From Marinoscillum pacificum (GTDB lineage Bacteria > Bacteroidota > Bacteroidia > Cytophagales > Cyclobacteriaceae), in contig NZ_JAMZMJ010000005.1 in the NCBI RefSeq assembly GCF_024714495.1, forward strand, positions 310,001-374,000: a DNA stretch of 64,000 nucleotides, given 5' to 3'. The translations under genes and the position numbers were made by a program. Position 1 is the first letter of the stretch. The number at the start of each line of letters is the position of its first letter. The notes beneath the pieces are model-generated. The model searched no databases, was not told where the DNA came from, and was given only the letters and a program-made list of their open reading frames with translations. Below, piece after piece: positions 16,247-26,024 of the stretch.

Positions 16247-17945
16247 TTATTGGTATCTCTACTTCTATTGTCGTTCCTTGTTTGCTGGTTGTTAACTCAA
16301 AAATACCTCTTTCTATATTTACTCTCTCTCGCATATTGCGAATACCATTTCCATTATGCACCTCTTCTGGGTCAAATCCAGTTCCATTATCCTTGATAAA
16401 CAAACTAATACGATCATCAAACTCTGTCAGTGACACCTTTAGATCTGCTGCACCCGAATGTTTGAGCACGTTGTTGATTGCTTCCTGGGCAATACGGAAC
16501 AAGGTTATTTCAATTTGGCTCGGAATTTCTAATGATTCATTGCGATCATATTGATATGTTACTTTGATCTCTTCATTTTTCAACTGTTTGATCACGTTAC
16601 GAATCGCTTCTCCAGCACCAAAGTCCATCAAAACACTTGGCATTAGGTTATTAGATATCCTTCTCATCTCATTAATGGTACCATCCAGCATGTTTAATAA
16701 CTCATGCTTTGAGTTGGTATCTATAGTGGAAGACTCAATTTTTAACCGAAGCAATGTCAACAGCGGTCCTAGTCCATCATGAAGTTCCTTTGACAAACGT
16801 GATCTTTCCTTTTCCTCTCCAGATATTAGAGACTTTTGATTGGCTCGTTTGAGTTTCTCTTCATTAACCTGATAAGCTCTCAAACGATCTTTCATCTCTA
16901 TTAAAGATGCTCCCAGCTTATCTTCATTACTAAGTAACTGGTATTCAGCATCAAAATCACCCTGACCAATTCTATCAGCGAACCCAACAGTCTGATCCAT
17001 GGCTTTTACTAGCCCATTGAGCGCCTGAAACATTTGCCCCAGTTCATCATTACCTATATTGTTTTTGTTGACAGGATTAAAAACTCCTTTTGCCATACTA
17101 GCTAAATGCTGCTTTGCCTTCAACACTGGACTAACTAGCTGTGTGGACAATTCATAGCTGACAGCAAAAATGGCCACTAGAATGATTATAAGTACGACTA
17201 TTAAGTTCTGCCTTAAACTACTCAAAGGAAACAAAGCCTCTTGCTCATCAATTTCTGAAATGATGACCCAACTCAATTCAGAGTCAACCAAAAGCTCATA
17301 TACACTAAAAACTTTCACCCCACGGTAATCATCAATGATGTTCTTACCCGTTTCACCTTCTAAAGCGTCTCTAACCGACCTGGTATTTACTAATATCTCC
17401 TGAGGATTTTGATTAGGAAAAAAGCGCGAACTGGTTCGCATGCGCTTATCGCTTCCAACTAAGTAAGACTCTCCTGTTTCACCTAAACCTGTTCGTTCTA
17501 TGAGGATACTCTGTAAATTAGGCCTAACAATGGCCACGTCGCATCCTTCAGATTCGCGAATCTGCAAACTGATCGTCAATCGACCATAAGGATCATGAGT
17601 TGATATATCTTCAATAGCCACAGATTCACTGTCCTTAAACCGAATGGGGAAACCGTGAATAATAGTGTCTTTGGAGATGTGACCATGGAATAACACTTCT
17701 CCGTATTGCTCACGGAGCTTCAGGTCATTTCTTTCAATAAAGCTTTCTTCAATACCTTGAAGTCGCTGCCTGATTTGTGATACTTTGAGTTGCTTAACAG
17801 AGCTAAGCTGAAGGAAAACGCGCTCTTTGAGGGCAGCTTGAAATTGATAGTAATAGAGGGTGGTGATCGCAAAAACGATGGCCATGGCGAAGATCATCAT
17901 CACCAGGGCCAACTTGTTGCGTATTTTGATATCTATGAATCTCAT
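16233..17945 (-). CDS. NarX/DesK-type sensor histidine kinase with periplasmic sensor
   Basis: A 570-residue membrane kinase. Helix 1 is at about 12-33, a periplasmic cache-like domain about 35-245 (with GETGESYLVGSDKRMRTSS), helix 2 about 247-265, a HAMP region to about 325, then HisKA_3 with ERSRLSKELHDGLGPLL (His389) and HATPase_c with FRIAQEAINNVLKHSGA and DNGTGFD. The SYLVGSDKRMRT segment is common in methyl-accepting and adenylate-cyclase cache sensors. Its start codon lies inside a 19-bp inverted repeat (17942-17960) directly behind the bioB stop, and its 3' end overlaps the regulator gene. Confidence 0.9.
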   Translation of the reverse strand: MRFIDIKIRNKLALVMMIFAMAIVFAITTLYYYQFQAALKERVFLQLSSVKQLKVSQIRQRLQGIEESFIERNDLKLREQYGEVLFHGHISKDTIIHGFPIRFKDSESVAIEDISTHDPYGRLTISLQIRESEGCDVAIVRPNLQSILIERTGLGETGESYLVGSDKRMRTSSRFFPNQNPQEILVNTRSVRDALEGETGKNIIDDYRGVKVFSVYELLVDSELSWVIISEIDEQEALFPLSSLRQNLIVVLIIILVAIFAVSYELSTQLVSPVLKAKQHLASMAKGVFNPVNKNNIGNDELGQMFQALNGLVKAMDQTVGFADRIGQGDFDAEYQLLSNEDKLGASLIEMKDRLRAYQVNEEKLKRANQKSLISGEEKERSRLSKELHDGLGPLLTLLRLKIESSTIDTNSKHELLNMLDGTINEMRRISNNLMPSVLMDFGAGEAIRNVIKQLKNEEIKVTYQYDRNESLEIPSQIEITLFRIAQEAINNVLKHSGAADLKVSLTEFDDRISLFIKDNGTGFDPEEVHNGNGIRNMRERVNIERGIFELTTSKQGTTIEVEIPINEQD

Positions 17946-17960
17946 CCTACAGTAGGATGA
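17942..17960 (-). repeat. Perfect inverted repeat covering the kinase start codon
   Basis: TCATCCTAC and GTAGGATGA are exact 9-nt complements around one base. In the transcript they can pair as an 8-bp hairpin with a 3-nt loop. The kinase ATG (17945-17943) lies in the 3' arm and the bioB stop (17963-17961) touches the 5' arm. This could mask the start unless ribosomes ending at bioB open it; a DNA operator is the alternative. Confidence 0.6.
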
Positions 17961-18947
17961 TTAAGCCATATTAAATTTCTCAGCCGCAGCTCCTTTGAAT
18001 GATTCACGAGGCTTCAAATTAAGTGTCATGAACATTTCCTTATCCTGATCTACTTCAGGATTTGGTGTAGTTAACAATTCATCACCAGCAAATATGGAGT
18101 TAGCTCCGGCTAGGAAACACAATGCTTGCTCTTCTAATGTCATTGAAACTCGTCCGGCTGATAGTCTTACTTGTGCTCTTGGCATGATAATTCTAGCAGT
18201 TGCAATCATTCGCACCATATCCCAAACAGAAACACGTGGCTGCTTCTCCAATGGTGTTCCCGGTACTGGTACAAGAGCATTTACAGGTACAGACTCTGGA
18301 TGCTCTTCCATCGTTGCCAATGTGTGAAGCATTCCAATTCGGTCTTCATTGGTTTCACCAAGTCCTATGATTCCGCCAGAACAAACAGAGATATCTGCTT
18401 TTCTCAAGTTATCAATGGTATCTAAACGGTCATCGTACGTCCTGGTTGTAATGATTTCTTCGTAGTGATCCTCTGACGTATCCAAATTGTGATTGTATGC
18501 ATACAATCCTGCATCCTTCAGTTTTTTAGCTTGATCTTGGTTGAGCATGCCTAGCGTACAACACACTTCCATTCCAAGAGCATTAACTCCTTTTACCATA
18601 TCCAGGACTTTATCAAAGTCTCTATTATCTCTTACCTCTCTCCAGGCAGCCCCCATACAGAATCGCGTGCTACCATTCTCCTGAGCATTTCTTGCCTTTT
18701 CCAACACAAAATCCACATCTAACAATTTGTGAACTTTTACATCCGTATGGTATCTAGCTGCTTGTGGACAGTAAGAACAATCTTCAGAGCACCCGCCAGT
18801 CTTGATAGACAACAAGGTACAAACCTGAACTTCATTAGGGTCATTGTATGCTCTATGAACAGTAGCTGCTTCATAGATCAATTCCATCACAGGCTTATCA
18901 AATATCTCCTTGATTTCTTCTTTCGTCCAGTCGTTTCTTATTTCCAT
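17961..18947 (-). CDS. bioB: Biotin synthase
   Basis: A 328-residue radical-SAM enzyme that inserts sulfur into dethiobiotin. The 4Fe-4S motif is C53-x3-C57-x2-C60 ([12 protein letters not shown]). Further family motifs are [34 protein letters not shown] and RLSAGRVSM, which carry the ligands of the auxiliary 2Fe-2S cluster. No other bio genes are near. It is followed by the NarX/NarL-type pair on the same strand with only 15 nt between, an unusual partnership. Upstream is a 600-nt region without genes. Confidence 0.97.
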   Translation of the reverse strand: MEIRNDWTKEEIKEIFDKPVMELIYEAATVHRAYNDPNEVQVCTLLSIKTGGCSEDCSYCPQAARYHTDVKVHKLLDVDFVLEKARNAQENGSTRFCMGAAWREVRDNRDFDKVLDMVKGVNALGMEVCCTLGMLNQDQAKKLKDAGLYAYNHNLDTSEDHYEEIITTRTYDDRLDTIDNLRKADISVCSGGIIGLGETNEDRIGMLHTLATMEEHPESVPVNALVPVPGTPLEKQPRVSVWDMVRMIATARIIMPRAQVRLSAGRVSMTLEEQALCFLAGANSIFAGDELLTTPNPEVDQDKEMFMTLNLKPRESFKGAAAEKFNMA

Positions 18948-19549
18948 GTTATTCAGGTCAATTTGTAACTAGATGCTAAACTAATAAAGAAACCACAGGT
19001 CATTAATGAGCAATCACTATTAATTCTTTGACAACCACAAAAAAGCAAAGCTCAGGATTTAATTATCACCCAGAGCTCCGGCCAATGCAAAATTTATTGA
19101 CATTTCGGGTTTTCCCTCCATATCATATCTGCATGCTGATCGAATGACAAATACAAACACTCCACCTGCTGTAGCTTTGGTGTTAGTTGAAATGATACTT
19201 ATCTATCGTTTGATGAATCAACAATGTCTAAAAATTGCGAATTCGATTAATTACCATCTGAGTAAATGAAAACCTTACTGACACAACCTACTTCAAAATT
19301 TCAAAGTCAAAAAATCCAACGAATAAATGCTCGGGGCTTCAATAATCTTAATTGCTAAAAATTGGTTCTGAGTTTATTCAACTTCAATAATGTCGAATAA
19401 GTACAAAGTCCAATTTCATGTCAAAAAGACATTCAATATAGAAGTCAGTTAGATATGACTATTAATTGAACGTCGCAAATTATTAGATAAAAGAAGATTC
19501 TCATGAATTTGCATCCACACCAACAGAAAACGTCCTCCAAGTAAAAGCT
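18948..19549. other. Gene-free stretch upstream of bioB
   Basis: About 600 nt, AT-rich, with stop codons in all frames and no RNA gene that I recognise. A -7-like TAGTTTAG on the minus strand (near 18985) could drive bioB. Small inverted repeats (ATGTC-N5-GACAT near 19418 and AGTCA-N8-TGACT near 19444) are visible but without a known role. No clear BirA operator was found. Confidence 0.4.
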
Positions 19550-21808
19550 TTAAATAGAAGCCAAAGCCTCATAAAGCTTATCTTGCTCTATTGGCTTTAA
19601 AAGAAATCCATCAAAAAGCGTAGAGAATGATTCTTGACCTGCCATAACATCAGCCGTCAGCGCAAAAATTGGTGTATTTTGATTTGGATTAGATGTTGTA
19701 CGAATCCTTTGCGCTGCTTCAAAGCCATCCATCTGAGGCATATGGATGTCCATGAGAATACAATCATAGGTCTGTTCTCCAGCCAAACGAACCACTTCCT
19801 CTCCATTGGTCGCGTGATCACTGCTTAATCCCCATTTGCCGAGTAGTTTTAGAGACACCATCGCATTGATCATGTTGTCTTCTGCTAGCAAAATGGATTT
19901 ATTGAGTATTTCTGGTTTAAGAGCTACCGCTTTTTTCTCTTCTGACTCTGTTCTGGTCAGCTCTATTTCAAAATAGAATCGAGATCCTTCACCCACTGTA
20001 CTATCGACCAAAATGTCACTTCCGTGCAACTCAATGATTTTCTTCACAATAGCGAGACCTAATCCTGAACCTCCATGCTTTTTAGTCTTATGGGAATCAG
20101 GCTGTGAAAAACTTTCAAACAAATGATCTACAAATTCTTCAGGCACTCCACTTCCTGTATCGGTAACTGAAAACAAAATCTTGTCACGAGTGTCATTTTG
20201 AAGAATTAGTTCAGCTTCCATTTTTACAAATCCCTCGTCTGTAAACTTTATGGCATTACTGACCAGATTACCCAACACTTGAGTAATACGTGTCTCATCC
20301 ATTAAGTAACTATCTGACAATCCTCCTTTCAAGCTGAGATTAAGCTCAATTTTCTTATCCACAGCCAGACTCATGTAGGTATCTCGAATATTCTCCAGCA
20401 AGCTACACAGCTTTACAGGGGCAGATTCTAGTTTCAGCTTTCCTGCATCCAGTTTATTGAAATCAAGTATATCATTGATGATCCGCAGAAGGTTATTGGA
20501 GGAGAATTGAAGCGAATTGAGTAGGTTCACCTGATCTTCTCTGGCTGTTTCCTGGAGGAATGAAGTAATGGTAGTCACAGCATTAAGGGGGGTTCTTATT
20601 TCATGACTCATCGTTGATAGGAAATCCTGCTTCATCTTGGAGGTTTGCTCGGCTTTATTCTTCTTATCAAGAATCTCAGCCTTTTCCCGATCCATCTCAG
20701 CTTCCTTTTCCATGCGCTCCATTGTGGCGATAGCCTCATAACTATTAACCACACGCTGAGTCTGATGGTCAATTAACGTTTCCTTTTCCTTCATGTAAGC
20801 CTCTATGAACTTCAGAGCAGAAGGCAAGTCATTTCGTTTCTTGTAAATCTGATAAAGCAAGTAATTGCTCTTCGACTTAATGGCTACAAAATTATTGAAG
20901 CTAGCAAAGTTTAAAGCACCTCGTAGAGCTTCTATAGCTTCATCATGCTCATCTGACTCATAATAGAGTACTCCTAGTTTATGATAACACATACCAAGCC
21001 CCCAAAGCTCTCCATTCATCCGATGCAAGCGAATAGCTTCTAAAAAAGCCTCCTCAGCCTGACGATGCATTTTCTTCTTCGTATAGACTTTGCCCTTTCC
21101 ATACAGTGAAAATGCCATCCCTTTTTTATCTCTGACCGCATTTTTCATGGTCATTGCTTTGTCCAGAAGCAAATCAGCTTTGTCTACCTTACCTTGATTC
21201 AAATAGATTCCAGATAAAGGATTGTAAGCATCTGACTCCAATACTAAATCTCCCACCTTTTGAGCAGCAACTATCGATCTTTCGTATGCTACAATAGCAT
21301 TTTTATCATCACCAAAATGCTCATAGATAGCTCCTATCGATTGTTGGACTTTTGCTTGATTGTAGTAATCTTCAAATTTTTTATAGATCTCCAAACAATC
21401 CAAAAAGTAGATTAATCCAAGATGATAATTATCAGATTGATGGTATATTCTGCCCAGACTGAACTTGGCATGAGCAACTTGATAGTCATCTCTTAAAACC
21501 TGGTAGGTACCTATTACTTCTCTCCCAACATTTATAGCCCTACTGGAATAACCAGCCACAATAAACCGATCTCTTAGTTTGGCCTTAGTTATCGCCATAA
21601 GACCAGCATCATCCGTTTTTATACTTTGTGTAAGTGCTTTCTTAGCATACTTCACCCCATCTTCTAGATCATCATGATCCAGATCGGCTTTGGACACCAG
21701 GTCAAAAACCTTTTGGGCTTGGAGGAGATTGGTGGAATACATCAGTTGGTTGACGAAAAAGTTATTTTCGGATTCGAAAAATACGAAAAATTCAATTGAA
21801 ATCATCAA
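19550..21808 (-). CDS. TPR-containing hybrid histidine kinase/response regulator
   Basis: A 752-residue cytosolic protein. About residues 70-345 are tetratricopeptide repeats (for instance DKKGMAFSLYGKGKVYTKKK, GMCYHKLGVLYYESDEHDEA), then a coiled coil, HisKA with FLSTMSHEIRTPLNAV (His402), HATPase_c (LVSNAIKFTDEG, DTGSGVP, GGSGLGLAIVKKI) and a C-terminal receiver with Asp687 (LMDIHMPQMDG). No membrane helix is present. A second in-frame ATG at 21742 would drop 22 hydrophobic residues and is a plausible true start. The TPR part probably senses a protein partner; no separate output protein is adjacent. Confidence 0.9.
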   Translation of the reverse strand: MMISIEFFVFFESENNFFVNQLMYSTNLLQAQKVFDLVSKADLDHDDLEDGVKYAKKALTQSIKTDDAGLMAITKAKLRDRFIVAGYSSRAINVGREVIGTYQVLRDDYQVAHAKFSLGRIYHQSDNYHLGLIYFLDCLEIYKKFEDYYNQAKVQQSIGAIYEHFGDDKNAIVAYERSIVAAQKVGDLVLESDAYNPLSGIYLNQGKVDKADLLLDKAMTMKNAVRDKKGMAFSLYGKGKVYTKKKMHRQAEEAFLEAIRLHRMNGELWGLGMCYHKLGVLYYESDEHDEAIEALRGALNFASFNNFVAIKSKSNYLLYQIYKKRNDLPSALKFIEAYMKEKETLIDHQTQRVVNSYEAIATMERMEKEAEMDREKAEILDKKNKAEQTSKMKQDFLSTMSHEIRTPLNAVTTITSFLQETAREDQVNLLNSLQFSSNNLLRIINDILDFNKLDAGKLKLESAPVKLCSLLENIRDTYMSLAVDKKIELNLSLKGGLSDSYLMDETRITQVLGNLVSNAIKFTDEGFVKMEAELILQNDTRDKILFSVTDTGSGVPEEFVDHLFESFSQPDSHKTKKHGGSGLGLAIVKKIIELHGSDILVDSTVGEGSRFYFEIELTRTESEEKKAVALKPEILNKSILLAEDNMINAMVSLKLLGKWGLSSDHATNGEEVVRLAGEQTYDCILMDIHMPQMDGFEAAQRIRTTSNPNQNTPIFALTADVMAGQESFSTLFDGFLLKPIEQDKLYEALASI

Positions 21809-21865
21809 CTATTGACTGAATGTTAAACAAATTGATATTTATCATTCAATCAGATCAATTGCACC

Positions 21866-22801
21866 TTACATTTTTGATTTACCTTTTTTATCAATCGAAG
21901 ATTTCAAGTACTCCTCCAGCTTTTTATAATATCTGGATTTAGAATAGAAACCATTTTCTTCAGCGAAATTGATTAAAGAATCACACCTCTTATGTAAATC
22001 TAAATTAGTATTCCAGCTCAGCTTTGCTAAACACCCAGAGCATAACCACGTCGGTTTAGTATCTGCTTCATGAAGATTGTTGCTACCATTCATTAAACAT
22101 TGATACTTTTTACAATGCTTCATTGATAAGATATGACCGATCTCATGTGACGCTGTTCGTATTAATCGGTTCAAGAGATATCTGTTATTTGATAGACTAT
22201 CAGCATTACTTTTAAGTCGAAAAATCGAAGAGACTCCTACCCTATCCTTAAGTGAGGCCTGTCCAAACACGTAATTCCATTTATCCGATGGATACAAATC
22301 TTTATTAGTTAAAGCCATATAAGCAATTGCATCATTTGGAATACTTGGAACTAAGAATTCATGTAAAATATATTGAGAATTTAATTGTTCTGTCTTCCAC
22401 TTTATTCGGCGATTTTCAGTTGAAATAACAGAATCTTTCAGCGTAGGCAAAAGCACTACCTCTATGCCAAAAAACGCTTCCAGATATTTATCCAGCTTTT
22501 CAAAAACTACTAACTCATCAACATTAAAATCTCCAAGTGGAAGAAGGTAAATCCTACTTAATAAATCTGAGGGTTTGTTAGGATTGCTATCGACATATTC
22601 TGTAAAAGTTTGACCATACTCTTCATGAGTATACAACCACTCTCCAGGCCGTGGTTCATCTAATTTCTTGTTAAGACGATCCAACCTTCCAAGCCCAGAA
22701 AAAGTAAAAGGTTTGGTAGTATTCTCTTTAGAAATCTCTCTTGAATTACACGCTCCAACAATTATTAATGTAACTATCAATAACTCTCTTGCAAGTTTCA
22801 A
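21866..22801 (-). CDS. Archaemetzincin-like zinc protease (M54), lipoprotein
   Basis: A 311-residue protein. The N terminus has a lipobox (LIIVGAC, Cys18), so it is probably membrane-anchored. Residues 219-230 read HEIGHILSMKHC, followed by C235, M237, C254 and C257; this follows the archaemetzincin signature HExxHxxGxxHCx4CxM...CxxC, with Ser226 in place of the metzincin glycine. The zinc site and the four-cysteine structural site thus appear kept. Archaemetzincins are normally cytosolic and their substrates are unknown; a lipoprotein form is unusual. The gene stands alone between sppA and the TPR kinase. Confidence 0.85.
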   Translation of the reverse strand: MKLARELLIVTLIIVGACNSREISKENTTKPFTFSGLGRLDRLNKKLDEPRPGEWLYTHEEYGQTFTEYVDSNPNKPSDLLSRIYLLPLGDFNVDELVVFEKLDKYLEAFFGIEVVLLPTLKDSVISTENRRIKWKTEQLNSQYILHEFLVPSIPNDAIAYMALTNKDLYPSDKWNYVFGQASLKDRVGVSSIFRLKSNADSLSNNRYLLNRLIRTASHEIGHILSMKHCKKYQCLMNGSNNLHEADTKPTWLCSGCLAKLSWNTNLDLHKRCDSLINFAEENGFYSKSRYYKKLEEYLKSSIDKKGKSKM

Positions 22802-22885
22802 TACATTTCAATTTAGACTAATTATCAAACGAATAATTTCAAAACAACATACTTTTATCATTTATATTTTAATTAAAGAGCATAA

Positions 22886-22921
22886 AAAAACCATCCCGAA
22901 TTTCTATTCAGGATGGTTTTT
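22886..22921 (-). terminator. Terminator downstream of sppA
   Basis: A long, almost perfect inverted repeat (arms AAAAACCATCC and GGATGGTTTTT, inner GAAT/ATTC) with A and T runs at both sides, so it can act in either direction; sppA ends 26 nt before it. Confidence 0.85.
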
Positions 22922-22946
22922 CAAAATATAATCAAGAGTTTCTACT

Positions 22947-24686
22947 CTATTGTATAATCAAATCTCCAGGCATTCTCGCCTGGATACCATTCATTCTTTC
23001 CAGCGATTTCACCTTTTCTAAATACGGAGCGAATACATCTGCCTCGTTTGCAAACACTTTCACTTTTGCCTCACTCAAGTCCTGAATTATTTGCTCAATA
23101 AAAGACTTTTGCTCAGGGTAATATCTAATTTCATAATCATCTGAAATACCAGCTTTGTCCGCAGCAATTGCAATCGCTGTTTCATATGAACCTAAGATAT
23201 CTACCAAACCTCTTTCATAAGCTTGGGATCCACTCCAAACTCTTCCTCCGGCATATTTCTTTAACTCTGCTAAAGGCATATTTCTTCCTTCAGCAGCTTT
23301 GGTAGTAAAAGTTTTATATCCATCTTCTACCTGTCCCTGAATAATTGCTCTCTCATATTCTGACAATGGACGGGAGATCGTCATGATATCAGAAAACTCC
23401 CCTGTATTGACCGACTCATTGGTAATACCCAATTTATTTTCCAAAAAGCTACCTATGTTAAACATCATACCGAATATCCCAATCGACCCGGTAATGGTAT
23501 TAGGTTGAGCCACTATGGTATCACATGGCATAGAGATAAAATAGCCTCCTGAAGCTGCTACATCTGACATTGATGCAATGATTGGTTTCACACCTTTAGT
23601 CAACATGATCTCTCTCCAAATGATATCAGAGGCAGTTAAGCTTCCACCTGGAGAATTCACTCTCAAAACGATCGCCTTAACTGCATCATTTTCTCTAGCT
23701 TTTCTTATTTCCTTAGCAAACTGATCTCCTCCAATGGCATCATTTGCTGAACCCATCACGATATCACCATTGGCCACAATCACAGCAACTTTATTGGAAG
23801 AATAACTAGATGAAATAGTTTTCATATACTTAGAATACTTCATCAAAGTCAAATCCTTACTTTCCGCAATGCCCACTTCCCTCTTCAAAAGACTAACCAT
23901 TTCGTCTTCATAAGCTACTTTTGATATCAAGCCTAAACTAGCAGCATCTTCAGGAAACCTTACTTTCATTTGATCTGAAATCCCCCTTAAAGTCTCAATT
24001 GGAATCCCTCTTACCTCTGATACATTCCTCAAATAGGTATTATGAACAGAAGTGATCAATTCAGTCAATTGAAGTCGATTCTCTTCACTCATTGATTTCC
24101 TTACGAATGGCTCGATATAACTTTTGAACTCTCCAACTCTGAAAATTTGAGGTTCAATATCTAGCTTATCGAATAAGCCTTTGAAGAACGTCACACCTGC
24201 AGTCAAACCATTAAATTCTAAAGAACCTTCAGGATTTAAGAAAATCGAATCCGCTGTAGACACTAAATAGTAATCACCTTCACTCAAGTAGGTTCCATAC
24301 GCATGTACGAATTTCCCTGAGGCCTTAAAGTCCAATATGGCATCACGGATTTCTTGCAAAGACGAATATCCTGCCTGTAGAAACTGTGGTTCCAGATATA
24401 TCCCTGTCACATTATCATCATTCTTGGCAACTTCAATCGAATGGATCAAGTCTAGCAAGCTGATTGTTTTAGGGCCACCACCAAAAGTCTCCTGAAAAGG
24501 ATCATCTAAAGCCTTTTCTACTATGACACCATTGAGATTCAGGTGAAGAACTGTGTTTGGTTTCACAATTGGAACATCCTCTGTACTTGCTGCTGCTCCA
24601 ATAATTCCCAAAAGTATAAATAAACCTAATAATGAAAAGATGAATAATCCGACCAGAACGGCCAATAGATTACGAAGAAATGCCAT
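22947..24686 (-). CDS. sppA: Signal peptide peptidase SppA, 67K type
   Basis: A 579-residue inner-membrane serine protease with one N-terminal membrane helix (about 7-33) and two tandem S49 domains. Lys188 in GEFKSYIEPFVRKSM corresponds to the general base Lys209 of E. coli SppA and Ser379 in DVAASGGYFIS to nucleophile Ser409. IVLRVNSPGGSLTAS and TITGSIGIFGMMFN are further conserved segments. It degrades cleaved signal peptides in the membrane. It is divergent from folK and followed by a strong terminator. Confidence 0.96.
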   Translation of the reverse strand: MAFLRNLLAVLVGLFIFSLLGLFILLGIIGAAASTEDVPIVKPNTVLHLNLNGVIVEKALDDPFQETFGGGPKTISLLDLIHSIEVAKNDDNVTGIYLEPQFLQAGYSSLQEIRDAILDFKASGKFVHAYGTYLSEGDYYLVSTADSIFLNPEGSLEFNGLTAGVTFFKGLFDKLDIEPQIFRVGEFKSYIEPFVRKSMSEENRLQLTELITSVHNTYLRNVSEVRGIPIETLRGISDQMKVRFPEDAASLGLISKVAYEDEMVSLLKREVGIAESKDLTLMKYSKYMKTISSSYSSNKVAVIVANGDIVMGSANDAIGGDQFAKEIRKARENDAVKAIVLRVNSPGGSLTASDIIWREIMLTKGVKPIIASMSDVAASGGYFISMPCDTIVAQPNTITGSIGIFGMMFNIGSFLENKLGITNESVNTGEFSDIMTISRPLSEYERAIIQGQVEDGYKTFTTKAAEGRNMPLAELKKYAGGRVWSGSQAYERGLVDILGSYETAIAIAADKAGISDDYEIRYYPEQKSFIEQIIQDLSEAKVKVFANEADVFAPYLEKVKSLERMNGIQARMPGDLIIQ

Positions 24687-24777
24687 GTGTTGTCTTTAAA
24701 ATAGTACTTAGTTTTACAAATCTAACGATACCGTCTCTTTAAGACGGTTGATCTTAACAAATGTTTGATCACTTTTG

Positions 24778-25275
24778 ATGAAAGGAATTTATCTATTACT
24801 AGGAACCAATTTGGGTGAACGGCTGGGAAATTTAAAGCGTGCTGCTGAGATCCTTGAAACATTTAACATGACAATTGTAGATTATTCGTCTGTCTATGAG
24901 TCTGCTCCTTGGGGCAAGGTGGATCAGCCATGGTTTCTTAATATGGTTTTGAGAGTAGACACTTTGATTTCTGCGGACAACTTACTGGATGCTTGTATGG
25001 AAACGGAAAGACGGATGGGGAGAATACGGGAAGAAAAATGGGGCGAACGCATCATAGATGTCGATATACTTTACACAGAAAATGAAGTCATTGAAGAAAA
25101 TGATCTAATTGTTCCTCATCCAGGTATTGCAGATCGAAAATTCACATTAATGCCACTTGCAGAAATCGCTCCCAATGAGGTTCACCCGACCATTGGCAAA
25201 ACCAATACCGAACTTCTTAAGGTATGTAAAGACACTCTGGAGTGTAAAGTTTCGGAGTATGAGTTAATTCTATGA
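24778..25275 (+). CDS. folK: 2-amino-4-hydroxy-6-hydroxymethyldihydropteridine diphosphokinase
   Basis: A 165-residue HPPK that pyrophosphorylates the pterin precursor in folate synthesis. LLLGTNLGERLGNL at the start, MVLRVDT, and the signature RRMGRIREEKWGERIIDVDI are present. An in-frame TTG lies directly before the ATG at 24778; ATG is preferred. The end overlaps the TauE gene by 4 nt (ATGA). Confidence 0.95.
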   Translation: MKGIYLLLGTNLGERLGNLKRAAEILETFNMTIVDYSSVYESAPWGKVDQPWFLNMVLRVDTLISADNLLDACMETERRMGRIREEKWGERIIDVDILYTENEVIEENDLIVPHPGIADRKFTLMPLAEIAPNEVHPTIGKTNTELLKVCKDTLECKVSEYELIL

Positions 25276-26024
25276 GTTTAATAGACGTCCTGATTCTCAT
25301 TAGCGTCGGATTTGTAACAGGTGTAATTAACACGCTTGCTGGTGGCGGATCACTGATCACACTGCCTATATTTATATTCATGGGCTTACCCCCTGTTGCA
25401 GCAAACGCCACCAACCGAATTGGCGTCTTTCTTCAAAGTGTTGTAGCGGTTGGAGGTTACAAGAGCAAAGGTGTATCGGTATTTCCATTTGCAATTTATG
25501 TATCCATTACGGCAGTAATAGGAAGTATTATCGGAGCGTACTTCGCCATGGATATTCGAGGTGAAGTATTCAATAAGATCCTGGCCATTGTTATGCTTCT
25601 GGTAATGGCTCTAACTATACTCAAGCCCTACCTCATTAAAAAAGGCGAAGAAGAAGTTTTTACTCCAAAAAGTAAAGCCTTAAGCATCATCCTATTCTTC
25701 TTTGTTGGGCTCTACGGTGGATTTATTCAAGCCGGTGTAGGTTTCTTGATTATTGCTACTTTAACAGGCATACACGGACTCAGCATGGTTAAAACCAATA
25801 GCATTAAGTCCTTTGTAATAGTGTGCTATACGGCAGTTGCACTAGTCATTTTCATTATAGAAGATCAGGTAAGATGGGATTATGGCTTGACCCTGGCTGC
25901 TGGCAACTCAGTAGGTGCCTGGGTTACCAGCAGATGGTCAGTTAATGTGGACGACAAATGGGTCCGTCTATTTCTTTTGATTACCGTAATTGGTATGGCA
26001 GTTAAATTATGGTTTTTTAGTTAA
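25272..26024 (+). CDS. TauE/SafE-family membrane transporter
   Basis: A 250-residue membrane protein of about eight helices belonging to the sulfite exporter TauE/SafE family. The N-terminal repeat has TGVINTLAGGGSLITLPIFI and PPVAANATNRIG, and the second repeat GLYGGFIQAGVGFLI with GLSMVKTNSIKSF, the usual pair of motifs. It is translationally coupled to folK although no functional link is known. The substrate may be an organic or inorganic anion with sulfur. It overlaps the convergent lipoprotein gene by 4 nt. Confidence 0.9.
   Translation: MSLIDVLILISVGFVTGVINTLAGGGSLITLPIFIFMGLPPVAANATNRIGVFLQSVVAVGGYKSKGVSVFPFAIYVSITAVIGSIIGAYFAMDIRGEVFNKILAIVMLLVMALTILKPYLIKKGEEEVFTPKSKALSIILFFFVGLYGGFIQAGVGFLIIATLTGIHGLSMVKTNSIKSFVIVCYTAVALVIFIIEDQVRWDYGLTLAAGNSVGAWVTSRWSVNVDDKWVRLFLLITVIGMAVKLWFFS

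Noticed and set aside
18948-19010. BirA operator upstream of bioB
   Set aside because: TTGTAAC is present but no inverted partner at the expected distance.
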